From Polydactylus sextarius (taxonomy: Eukaryota; Chordata; Actinopteri; Polynemidae), in assembly GCA_016801845.1 (NCBI GenBank), contig CM028906.1:7440501-7504500 (forward strand): 64,000 bases of DNA. The letters are read 5' to 3'. Of the stretch, positions 38,822 to 50,762 are shown one piece after another. The notes under the pieces are model-generated. The model saw only the letters and a list, made by a program, of their open reading frames with translations. It ran no database searches and was not told the origin of the DNA. Every line of letters begins with the position of its first letter. The first letter of the stretch is position 1. A program made the translations under genes and the position numbers.

Positions 38822-40288
38822 CTGAGGGGAAGAAAAGAGGTGGAAGAATTAATGTTTGCATTTGTAAGTGTGCTAATTTTCAACGACAGTAATTCCTTTT
38901 GAAGGGAGGAGAACAATGTTATGTTGGGGGGGAGGTTAATTATGCTCATTTCCCTGTTTTCGTTCCACAATGGGAAAATAGCACAAAATCTCTTGTTTTG
39001 CATAAACTGCCCAAGTGATGATGATCAGTGTCATAAACAAAACACAACAAAAAGTGTTAGCTGGCAACAGCAGTCAGTTGTACAAAGCTGTTTTCAAATT
39101 ACACAAAAAAATATGACTGATATCTAAAGTCTGGTATGACCTTGTACCAGGTAGCTCTACGTACTCTATTGGTCTTTTGTCTTTGCCACCAAACGGCCCT
39201 TTTAATTCCCACTAGACCTAATTTTCTGGGACTGGACTTTCCAGTTCATAGTGATTTGTGTTTCCACATCCTGACCAGCTTGAAGAAGATTAAGCAAGTC
39301 AGTCAACCTTTCAACATAATTTGTATATGATTGTGAAGTGTTGTGACAGTGTTGTCATATTGTCGGTGCCTTGGATGTTTAAAAAAAAATGCAGAAAATG
39401 CTAATTTACTGCAATGTCCATGCCCAATGTTCCTAAACATTCACAAAGTAGGAAATATCTCCACACAACTTCATTTAGTTTAGACCCTTGTTCCTCCAGA
39501 GGAAAGTTCCTGTAGTTTCATGTCAAAATCATTTGAACAAGTGTTTGTCTTTGATACAATTGGAAAAGTTGGAAAACAAGTGAGTGGGTTATTTTTGTGT
39601 TGATTACTGGTTTTAATGATTTATCAACTATTCAGTGACTGTTCATGTCACCCTGCATGCAGATTTCTGTATTCATGTCCTTCAGTCACTTATTCTTTAC
39701 CCTTAATTTATCATCTGTCTGGACTGTGTATTTTGAAAAGGGGGATAAAACTGTCAACACTGACCACCACTGACATCCCTCCCCATCTACGACCATCACA
39801 CTCCTTCAGGACCAGAGTTAAAGAGGAGGAAGAGAGAAGCAGAGAGGAGGGGAGTCGAGGGGGTGGGGGTGGTGGAAAGCATTCAGCTCTCTGTCAACCT
39901 AGTGCAAGCCCATGAACCCCTGACCCCCCAGCCTTCATGCTATCAGCTCACATTAACTCCCACACAGAGTGATGCCATTATTTTGCTCCAGAGACTCTAT
40001 TGACACAGAGGATTTAAAGACCCATGTGCCCGTGGCCCCATTCCTTTCATATTCCAGCAAACACCCCCTCGTCATCCACCGGGGGCCAGAGCGGCCGTGG
40101 CCCTTCTTTCATTAACAAGCTGCTTTTGGGTGAAACCAGGACCAAGATTAGGTAAGGTGTGTTATGTTTGCACAGCAGCCATTTTCATTTCAAGGAAGGG
40201 AGGGGATGTGGGTGAGGTGGGGTGGGGGCATGTAGGAGGAGATGTGAGTGAGTGTTTGTACGCAAATACAAGGAGACACACACACATA

Positions 40289-40291
<3 letters not shown>

Positions 40292-40320
<29 letters not shown>
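40292..40320. repeat. CA microsatellite
   Basis: CA run in smad6 intron 3, with shorter CA runs just upstream and at about 40400-40422. Confidence 0.95.
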
Positions 40321-40323
<3 letters not shown>

Positions 40324-40538
40324 GATGATGAGATAGGGCCTCACACATGCGCACGTACACACAGAAATTGGGCTTTCTGATCCAAACAGTATGACTACAA
40401 CACACACACACTCACACACACAAAATTGCACTTCTCATCTGAGGCCCACGTGTGTCATTAGTGAATTCCAGGCTGGCAACTCCTGCGGTCTGGAGTTTTT
40501 ACAGCTCTCCAATAAGAGAGCTGGATGCTCAGCTAGCA

Positions 40539-40541
<3 letters not shown>

Positions 40542-40589
<48 letters not shown>

Positions 40590-40590
40590 T
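40542..40590. repeat. CT microsatellite
   Basis: CT run with one GT interruption, in smad6 intron 3; pyrimidine-rich sequence continues to about 40630. Confidence 0.95.
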
Positions 40591-41999
40591 CACTCACTTT
40601 TTCTCTCGCTCTATCTCTTTCTGACTCTCTCACACATACACACACAAACAAATACACACTTTTACAAGCTTTGCTCTTCCCTGTAATAAGGCAACACAAA
40701 CATGTCTGGGGGAAACACAGGGAGACTTTATGAGCTCATGATCAAATTAATTCCCAAAGACGACATAAAACAAACTGGGACTTTTCGGGGCTTTTTAAAT
40801 GTACTACACTTTAATTTCTATCATATAATGAATGATGCAGCAAAGGATATGGTATCAAATCTTGGCTTTTAAGTTTATGATGCATTAAGAATTCATAACA
40901 CCAGTAGGATATTGAAAGCAGAGAGACAGAGAGATATTGTCTACAGAGACCTTAACTCAAGAAAATGATGCAACTCAGTTTTTATGTGCCACATATCTGG
41001 AACGAACTCTGGGAAAAGTCAGGATCTGATCCAATTTAAATCAATGGGACTAATTATCCATATATAGCGCTGGACTTAATGACTTAATGCATAACTTAAC
41101 TTAGTGACTTAATGCATTTTTTGAAAAGTCTCAAAAGAGACTCAGATAGGTTGAAAACTAATTTCATATTAAGTGTTTATCTACTGATGCCTGACTGACC
41201 AATAGACAAGCATTAAATCATAATTTCCTCCAAGGTTTGAGTGTAACAGCAGGCCACATTTAGTATTTCTGTCACTGTCCTTAAGTGTCATCGAGCCCTG
41301 TCACCCAACTGTAGGTATGAGCTCATGTGAGAACGACGTGGGAGGAAATGGAGGGAGAGACGAGGAGGAGGAAGGAGAGAGATGGAAGGAGCGGGTGGGC
41401 AACCAACATCTTCAATGGAATTTTTAAAGACGGGTTCAAACTGGAGGTTATCAGTATGTTTATGTTCCAGCGGAGGAAGTCGAAAAAATGCGTGCGACTG
41501 TGTGAATGTGCATGCGTGCGTCTGTGTGTGAAGGCTGGCAGCAATTACAGGATCCTGCAAGCGTTTAAGCCAACCACCATTTAACAGGTCTGTTTACCAA
41601 TTAGATAAGTAGCCTTTGTTATTTCATTTCAAAATCACTGTCTCTTAGTGCCAATCTCATCCAAACATCTGATACGCTTCACAGCTGTTTTTATCCCAAG
41701 GTGGAAGGTGGAATATGAAACAAATAACTCACTGTAAATAAATCGCAACATTATGCAGCTCGTATACACAGACTGGTTTTGTCTTTTTTTCAGTGCAGAG
41801 GTCAGTTGTTTTCCTACTGGCTCCCCATAGACTGTTGAACCTGAGCTTCAAGCAACAACAATGACACTCATCTTTTCCACCCATCTTTTCCTCCTCCAGT
41901 TACAGCCGAATAAATATCTAAAGAATATTAAGACATTTTGGTAAATACACTTATTTGGTTTCTATTGATACCGCACATGTCTGTGGGGTAAACAGGAAG

Positions 42000-42600
42000 C
42001 TACAATTGACAGCTAGCTTAGCTTAGCATAAGTGCCACCATACAGGTCAATTGGTCCAGATGGCTGATATGACCCATACGTCTCCTGGTGCCAGATGAAC
42101 CAGAACTTTGTTGCCCTGGTTACAGTAATAAACACGCGGTTGTTAGCGTAGCGTACCAAACATTTGTCGTCATAGTTACGATAATAAACAAGCTGTTAAA
42201 GTTAAGGAATGGTCACGATTTGGTTAGGTTTAGGTAAAAAAAAAAACTTGGTTAGGTTTAAGGAAAAGATGGTGGTTTGGATTCGTAATAAAAGCATGGT
42301 TAGTGTTGTGGAACAGTTATGAATAAAACAAACCACACAGAGCGCTGGTTTCAAGTGGGAATTGAACTGTGTCAAAGTCCAGTTTCATTGATTCATCTAT
42401 ACACCCCAACCCACCTCCTCTTCCCAACACAGATCACTTCGCTAACGGATGTTAGCGGACGTTTGACGGTAAAACGTGAGCATGGCTCATGATGACATGC
42501 AGCACAAAAGATCAATGTGATCTTTTTTTAGCATGAAGACTGAAAACAGATAGAAAGAATCAGCCTGGTTGTGCCTGAAGAAAACAAAAAAGATGCTATA
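42000..42600. mobile_element. Perciform-type interspersed repeats, nested
   Basis: Two fragments of one repeat, GCTAGCTTAGCTTAGCATAA near 42013 and GCATGAAGACTGAAAACAG near 42533, flank a different repeat with tandem GGTTAGGTTTA motifs near 42224-42260. That pattern suggests one element inserted into another. Both are of types common in percomorph fishes. They lie in smad6 intron 3. Confidence 0.5.
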
Positions 42601-44830
42601 TCTCATTGGATAACCTGTATAAGAACCAAAGTGCTTGACGTACTCTGATCTCAAGAGTCAAAGAGTCCACTGCAACTTTAACTACGCTTTAGTTTGTATG
42701 AATTAAACACACAGCTAGTCAACTTAATAGGTCCTGGAAGGTGAATTTTAAAAGTAACAACTCTGATAAATGCATGAAAGCAAATATGTGTATTTCACAA
42801 CCTGTCTAATTATTCAGTTAGACTTCCTGCTTTTCCTCTGTGTCTCCAGTCTGAGTAGTGAGACTTTCCTCCTGCTAATCCATCCACGGAAAAAATGAAG
42901 AGAGAGAAAGAGACTGTGAGAAAGAGAGGGAGGGAGGGAGACCCTCGTCTTTCATCCAGTGCCAAGGATTAGATTCCCCTCCAGTTATTAGACTCTTCCA
43001 CTGTGCTGAAAGAAGTGGGTGGGTTAGGGGAGAGAGAGAGAGAGTGGGGAGGAGGGAGAGAAGGGGGAGACAGAGGGACGAGAAGGGAGGGTAGGATTCA
43101 GCTACTGACCATTGTCGGTCGCCTCTAAGATGTTGTGTTTTGATTCAACTTCCTCAAATTTCCTCCACAACCTCTAAAAATGTAGGAATAAAATTTAAAA
43201 AGGCCGATAAAAGAAAACACCCCTCCCTGGCGACAAATGGTAGGTTCAGTGTTGTTTGAGACAACTATCATTATGAGGCAACTTCAATCCAGCGAGCTAC
43301 ATTTAAGCTGGCGTCTCGACTATCTCTGCCATCAGAGGGCTGCGTTATCGCAGACCTTTACAGTCAAACACAACGGGGGCTCTCGCACATACAAACACAC
43401 ACATTCTTACGCACACTCCTTCCTTTTCCATTGTACAGTCGATCTTGTGATGTAGCCTGCTGCTGCTTCTCGCTTAATAACACAAATCTCTGCCTACCAA
43501 ATCCAATATTTCATACCACCGGCCAACCACATTCCTCGAACCTGCGGGGCAACGGAGCCACAGGAAAGTTACTGTATGTCCTTGTAAAATTCCTAGGAAG
43601 ACGTGCTTGGAGGCAGTTTAGAAAACTCCTCCAAGAGGAAGAGAGAAAGTAACCAGTTTCCTGCATTTCTGCTTGTGACTTCAAAGTGGCAGACCACTCA
43701 AGCCAAGGAATGTCTCATACATCATTTTGTGTACATCAGTGCATCCTGGACAAGTCTGCTGTCACACTGGAAATCAAACATTTTTCCAATTCACATGCTT
43801 CTGAATTCAACAATTTAACACACAAATACAAGAATAACACAACAAGCATAGAGGAAAGTGTCTTGAAAGTGAAAACTGATGGTGCACTCTAAGAAATGCA
43901 TATGTTATTATAGCTCTTGAAATTTTGCATTGAACTTGTTATTTGTGCAACTTCGCTAGCAGCACACGGGGAAGGTGGAATTGAGATCTAAATTATACAT
44001 TTACAGGACATTAAGGTGTCAAAGCAGCAGCAAACGTAAGGTGATTTATTGCCGTGCATAGCTTCTACCTCATCACTGTTGTGGCAACAGTGTTTTTGTA
44101 GATTGCTTGAACGTTTGCTGTGTCGTGTCTCTACGCCTGACGTAGTCAGGTTCGTTCATACTCCATTTGTGACACAGTGGTGAAAACAATCACATCAAAG
44201 GCAACGTTTGCACTAGAAAGAGCTTTGCTGGAGGAGGTTGAGTTAATCTGTTGCCCGTTTTTGATAAGAAGAACATTAGTTCTTTCTTTAGCCTGTTACA
44301 TGTTGTCTTTACTATCAGCAAACGTACCAGCTCAATCCACAGTTCTTGTTGTATCTGTATACACGTAGCCCCAACACATTTTGTTACATTTTTGCAAAAA
44401 CACAAAGCCCCGTGTGCACCTATATACAGGTATCATGACACTGGCCTTTATTTTCATACAAATAACCTAAAAGAAACATGATAAAGACAAAAGAAGACGT
44501 AGAGAAAGCGGAGCTCGGTAGCTGACGAGTCTCCCCTCCCAACACATTCCTGGACAGGCCCTCTTCCTCGACACTTCCTCCCCCCGCTCAGCCAGTCACA
44601 GGGGTCAAGTTGACAAGTCTCTCATTGAGCCTCGCGTGGTTTCCACTATATGGCCTTCACTCCTCACAACATAATTACACACATTTGTTGGTGGAGCAGA
44701 TCTGTTTGCTCAACAATGAAAAATGAAGTTATGAATTTTCCTTCAAAACTTGTAGCTGCGTTAATATAGAAATTCAAGACTGTGGACTGAAATAACAGTC
44801 TGACGACTCAGGAGAAAGTGAAAACTGAGA

Positions 44831-45235
44831 CTTCTCACAAGGATTATTACCATATTAATATGATATTTAAACAATATTTTTGAAATTTGAAAGTCCAATT
44901 TACTGTCTTATAGGCTGTTCATTCTCTACCTTTGCTACAACTCCTCCTTTTAAAATGTTTTCATATTGTTCAGTCTTTTTGGAGTTGTCCAAATACAGTT
45001 ATGTTTTCTGACGTGCATGTGTGAGACGTGTCTGAATGCTCACACCCACAAATCACCCAACATGACTGTAGTCCACAAATACTCATAACCTCAACACCTG
45101 AGCAGTGATTACTGGCATGTCTACATAAACGCATATGGCCGTATACGTCTTATCAAACTCACACAGTAAAGCTCAAATAGTGCATGCATTGCCTGTGGAT
45201 GTGGTTTCCAGTATCATGGGTGGGTGCTCGGCTCG
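44831..45235 (+). repeat. Direct duplication, copy 1
   Basis: First copy of a locally duplicated segment in smad6 intron 3, running from CTTCTCACAAGGATTATTAC to GGGTGGGTGCTCGGCTC. It is about 405 bp and highly similar to the copy at 45792-46259, but lacks a stretch of about 60 bp present there. The flanks of the two copies are unrelated. Confidence 0.92.
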
Positions 45236-45791
45236 GGGAATATGTATAGAACATGACCACATTTACCATTTGCTACAGTTTCCATATATCAAATTGTCTT
45301 TATTGTGAGAGTAAAGAGCAGCAACACAAGCTGCCGTACTCACACCATATTGAGAAGATTGGTGAACAAATGAATTTAAGACCATTATTCACTTTGTTCC
45401 ACTTCTGTTTTTATCTCCAACATCTCCTGTCTCTGAGTCTGGAGCTGCTTAATGTTCATCAGCTAGTCACTAACTCAGTCTGTACCATTTAGTGTCGGTG
45501 GCGTGCAGTCAGTTTGTCACTTTTTTTTTTTTTTTTACATTTTTTCCAGCTACCTGGTCCAGCTGGAAACCACACTCCAAAGCGGTGAGGGTGAACCCTC
45601 ATAGTAAAAGTTGTGGGCGTAAGAATGAAGTGAAAGACGGCGTCAAGCTGAAGGGAACTGCAGAGTCCGTCGATCTGTGGGTTTGTCGCTACTAGCAACC
45701 GCTTTTTCGCATAACACTTGCTGGGTTTTGTCATTTAAAGAAATTAGAGTAATGTGGTGTTCACAGACAACATATATTTTGTCTTTGGAGG

Positions 45792-46259
45792 CTTCTCACA
45801 AGGATTATTACCATATCAATATGATATTTAAACAATATTGTTGAAATTTGAAAGTCCAATTTACCGTTTTATAGGCTGTTCATTCTCTACCTTTGGTACA
45901 ACTTGTCTTTTTAAAATGTTTTCATATTGTTCGGTCTTCTTCGAGTTGTCCAGATACAGTTATGTTTTCTAAGGTGTATGTGTGAGACGTGTCTGAATGC
46001 CCACACCCACAACTGTAGTAAGAATAGTCTGGCTTTTAATCACTGTAACCAGCGAATCCTTTAACAAGATATTTAATATATCAAACATGACTGTAATCTA
46101 CAAATACTCATAACCTCGACACCTGAGCAGTGATTACTGGCATGTCTACATAAACGCATATGGCTGTATACGTCTTATCAAACTCACACAGTAAAGCTCC
46201 AATAGTGCATGCATTGCCTGTGGATGTGGTTTCCAGTATCATGGGTGGGTGCTCGGCTC
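45792..46259 (+). repeat. Direct duplication, copy 2
   Basis: Second copy of the segment at 44831-45235, in the same orientation with starts 961 bp apart. About 468 bp long, it carries roughly 60 extra bases around 46015-46085 that are missing from copy 1. The scattered substitutions suggest a fairly recent duplication. Confidence 0.92.
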
Positions 46260-49200
46260 ACACTCACACGATTGTTCTCACTACCAACAGGCAGCTACGT
46301 CTCACAGAAACAGAAAAAAAAAGAGAACAGAAACACCGCCTCCCACAAATAAACTTTAGTCTTAATTCAGCGTTGCATTCATTGAGCTTACAGCACGGGC
46401 GACAGTTTCCTACGTTTCACAGAGTCAGAGCCCGTCCACATCTGCAAAGAATCTTTAGGTTCAGCAGCATGGCAGGATTCCATTAAAAGCCAAATTGCGA
46501 GTTGGCAAAAACTCTGAGGGAACAACGGAAAGCCACAGCCAGTCCTGTAATTTAAACCTTATTTTAAATTGTGATGGCCTGACAACATGGACTGAAAGAG
46601 AGAGAGCGAATGAGAGCTTAGAAGAGGCAGAGAGACAGATGGAGGACAAGAGAAAGAAAAATAACAAAGGGAGTAAAAATATTCTGGGTATTTATTAGAT
46701 AATTAAGAATATCCACATCTGGGCAGAAGTCAAATTAACACTGTGATGAGGAACAGCAGAAGTCAGCTGAAATAAAATGAGGATTACATTAAAATAAGGA
46801 TCATCTAGCTTTGCTGCTGATGGCTAACGCTTTCTAAATACATTAACTTGGAGACGTAGAGGCCTGTTGGTTCAGTTTCACTGCAGAATGTTAATGTCTG
46901 AAACAAGCTCCTGCATCTGCTGGTCTGTAAACACATTTGTATTTGTCTGCATCTAACAAGGTATGAGGAGCCAAGATCAAAGAGAAATACTTGAAAATAA
47001 AATATATGACACAAGATGAGGGATGATGATTATATTGGGTATCCATTTCTTCTCAACACATCATAATCTGTTCTGAGCATGTTAAAAACATGTAGCACAA
47101 GTATTTTAGCTTGGGGGCTGCGTTAACCCAGAAACCAGCTTTCTGACATTTATTTGTGTCCTCACCGACAGACGTTTTGACACCAGAACCTCCAAGGTGA
47201 CAGGGCTCCATCAGCTCAGAGTTTACAGCTTATTTAAACATGAAATGATTAAATACAGATGAGGACGGCAGCAGAAACATAACAGATTTCGAAGTCGGGC
47301 CTGAATCAAGACTCACTTGCGTAAAAAAAAAAAGTCAAGACAAAACAACAAACTGAAACGACAAAACAACGAGCTGGAAAACAGCGCAAGAGAATATTGA
47401 TGGCGTCAAAACGTCCTCATTCAGTGTGTCAGTACAAAACACATTTGACCACGCTGCAAAATATCAATTGTAACTTGTTTTTCAAGCCTAGTAAGTCTTA
47501 AAGTCATTAAGTATTTTTTTTTGTGTGTGTGTAGAAAAGATGATTGACAGCTTCTGGCATCAGCTCAGAGTTTAATACTGCCAATAAGTTAATTGAATAA
47601 CAAGGAAATGTTTCTCAACATCTCATCTCTCCAAGTTGGGGAAAGGTCATTGTTTAGGTTAAATGTTGATGATCATAAATGAAACTGGATCACGTTCTTT
47701 CCTTAAACATGAAGCAACAGTCGGTCATCGTGTTTTGACGGCTTAGAATTTATTACCGGACGGTTGTGTGTGTTTACACAAAAAATTGCGTAGTATAATT
47801 TATGGATGGTCTGTTAATTTAAGATGTGAAATGAAAGTAGTAGTAACATGTACTTATCTACACATGTAATTTCTTAGAAAACTTCAGAAAAAAAGATCAA
47901 ACCGACACAAGTCTTAGTGAGTCGTGCTTAGCTTCCTCAGCTTGTAGTGAAAAAGAGCCGTGATGGAAAATATTTGAGGAAATGGCAAATGGTTAATGGG
48001 CCAGCACTTGATGTTGAATTCCATAGTCTAATGTGTCTCAGTCAGGCATAAGAGCAAGTGTTGTACGCTTGCCAGCAAACAGGCTGCAGGTTCAGGTCAC
48101 TGAGAGGACCCATCCACACACAGACAGAGATTCTCGCATTGGACTATTTTTACATCCTGAGACTTTGACAAATCATTGACATGAACCAAACTTAAATTCT
48201 ACAATTGTATGAAATCTAATATTCGTGCTTCTGTGAGTCAATTCTCAGTAGATGATTTACAAAACCTTGTCCAACTGTGTCAACCTGGACATGACCTGTG
48301 AAGCTTCACACTTTCTGAACTGAACTCTGCTAAAACAGCAGTCAAACTCTTAAAACTGTCTTCCAAACTTCCAAGAATGTGGGCTCAGCTCTGCGTTTCT
48401 TAAGTATTAACAGCGATATGTTCAAACATGTATCAGATGTCACTCTCCAGAGGCAGACCCCCTTATCCCCCTCCCACCTCATTCACTCTGAGACCCTACT
48501 CCCCCTCACCTTCCCAATTTCCCAACATTCCTGGGCCATGCCCCATCAGTCAAAGGGCCAATTCATGGGGTTAATGCTGCAACGAGTGCAGACAGGGCTT
48601 TGAGACAGGATGTTTGGCTGATACCTTGCTCTGCTTAAGCAAACAAGCCACCAAAATATGATTACCGAGGGCAGAGAGGGAGCAGTCTTCTTGTCTTACT
48701 TCACTGCATCCAGGCCACACTAATGTCCACTAAGTATCATTGCTTTACTTGTTTCCACATGCTCAAAAGCCAGCGCCTAATGACAACAAGGTGGACAAAT
48801 GTTTGACAATTACAATAATGTCATGTGGCAAAAGCTGGCAAGGACATTGCTAACTCTTTGGCATTGTCCTTCCAGACTCTCAGTCCTTCAGAACAGATTC
48901 ATATTATTATTACTTAACACCACTGTAACAAGATAAATCAAGACTAAAAAGTCTGGCAATACTACAAAGATGCAATGCTCAACAGAGGACAACAACTTGT
49001 GAGACAACTCTGTCATTCTTAGGCCCACACCAAAAATGTAAAAATTTTGGCCTGAGGTGTTCCAGAGGAAAGTCCACAGAGTCCTGTAAATCGCGAACAT
49101 GAGCTGTCAAGTGGGAACCATTAATGTCGACACCCTCGTTTTAATTTTAAAAAGTGATGGGGAATTTCTGACGTGTAGAACAATCAGGTCTGAGCGAAGT

Positions 49201-49564
49201 GGATTATCTTCTGCAGCGCAAATGTTTTTTAAGTTTTTGCTGGACAGAGCAAACGTACCCACACAAACTAAAACAGAGTAGGACGATTATGTGTGGAACC
49301 GTTTAAAACAATTCTTACTCTGTCAAAATGTCAAATTAAGTAATAATCTGGTTTTGCTGTTGAGTAAAAGTTATTTATTTATTTATTATGCAATGAAAAC
49401 TGTTGTGTGATGTAATAACAGCAACCACCACCAGCATTAAGTAATGCAAGAAAACACTTTTTGAATCCTTTTCAGTCTAAACATGTTAAGTAACACAGGT
49501 TACTTCACGTGGTTCATGGAACTCATGTGTAACTCAACTTTCATCAGTGTGTAGCCTCAGTTGT

Positions 49565-50420
49565 GCTTTGAGTTGAATGCTAACATGCTAACATGCTTGC
49601 AGACATGTCTGTCGCCAACTGTGTTGACATGGTGACATCTAGCACGTAACATTTAGCATGTTAGTATGCTCATGTTAGCTCATGTACAGTTGGCATAATC
49701 ATACTTAGCTTTTTTGTTGCTAGTAGCTAAGCTAACTCAGTCCTGTAGTGATTGAATAATGACCACTAAGTCGGAAGACTTTGCTATCTTTAGCAATCTT
49801 TTACGATGATCAGAAAGTCGATTTACAAGTTGTTATTGCCTAAGTTTACTTCAGATGTCTGGTACAATGCTACGGAAGAATTTTTTTGAAGAAAGAATTT
49901 TATGTTGGCTTTAATTTCAAAGTACTGACAACAGCATGGTCGACACACTCCACTTCATCCCACTGTACAAAAATGAAACCAAAACATTGTGGATACCAGC
50001 GTGACCACAGTGGCACTGATAACATCATTTGGAGCCAGATTCACGCTGCCCAGCAGTGATGCTGAAGGGAAGTTGGACTACAATATCAAAATGTCCCACC
50101 ATATCCAAATCAAATCAGTCCCATCTGTCAATCATGAAATGAAGTCACCAGATTCGTATTAAGATTAATGTTAATTTCAATATCTCCAAGACAGGTCTGC
50201 TATAAACAGTTTGATTCTGTGTTAGCTGTTTGCTTGGTTTTCTTAATATAGGAAATATTCTGGTAATTTACACCTTCACACCAGATAAGTTTAAGGAAAA
50301 GTTTTCAGGTAATTAGCTGGAAAGTATGCAACTCATAAAATGCAGCGTTACCAACGTCAGTACCAAATTTCATGAATTTGACCAGACCACCAACTACACC
50401 AATACTGTCACACATCTGGC
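49565..50420. mobile_element. Perciform-type interspersed repeat
   Basis: Begins with several GCTAACATGCTAACATG-like units and continues with sequence such as AAAACATTGTGGATACCAGC and CACCAAATTT-like ends that I associate with common percomorph repeats. It lies in smad6 intron 3 and has no coding capacity. Confidence 0.45.
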
Positions 50421-50578
50421 AAACACTGGGAACGATTACATGTTAATGAGATATTGGCTAATAGATAAAGTGCAAAACACACTTAGTCACGTAAAGCAGA
50501 CATGAAACTTTTAGTTCTACATCAGTTATGAAGGTAAAGAAGCAGAACTTGGCCTCTCCCAACAAATCGCGTGATTTG

Positions 50579-50707
50579 TGAGTGTGTGTGTGTGTGTGTG
50601 TGTGTTAATATGTGTGTGTGTTTTTTGTTCTGATAGCACCCCTATGTAAGTACTCTGAGACGATCTTATCACTGAGTCAGAAATTCCTCCCTGTCTCTCT
50701 CCGTCAC

Positions 50708-50740
<33 letters not shown>

Positions 50741-50762
50741 AACACACACACACACACACACA
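50579..50762. repeat. GT and CA microsatellite pair
   Basis: A GT run (50579-50604) and, about 100 bp later, a CA run (50706-50762) with two AA interruptions. Because GT and CA are complementary, the pair forms an inverted repeat able to fold. It lies in smad6 intron 3. Confidence 0.93.

Noticed and set aside
38822..38861. Upstream extension of the MH2 frame (MQTLILPPLFFPS) as coding sequence
   Set aside because: It is the polypyrimidine tract and AG acceptor of intron 3. Splicing at 38821 restores the phase left by exon 3.
38486..39003. Other minus-strand frames of 91 and 152 codons across the smad6 MH2 exon
   Set aside because: Out-of-frame readings of the same exon; one reads the AGC run as poly-alanine. 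They have no family resemblance.
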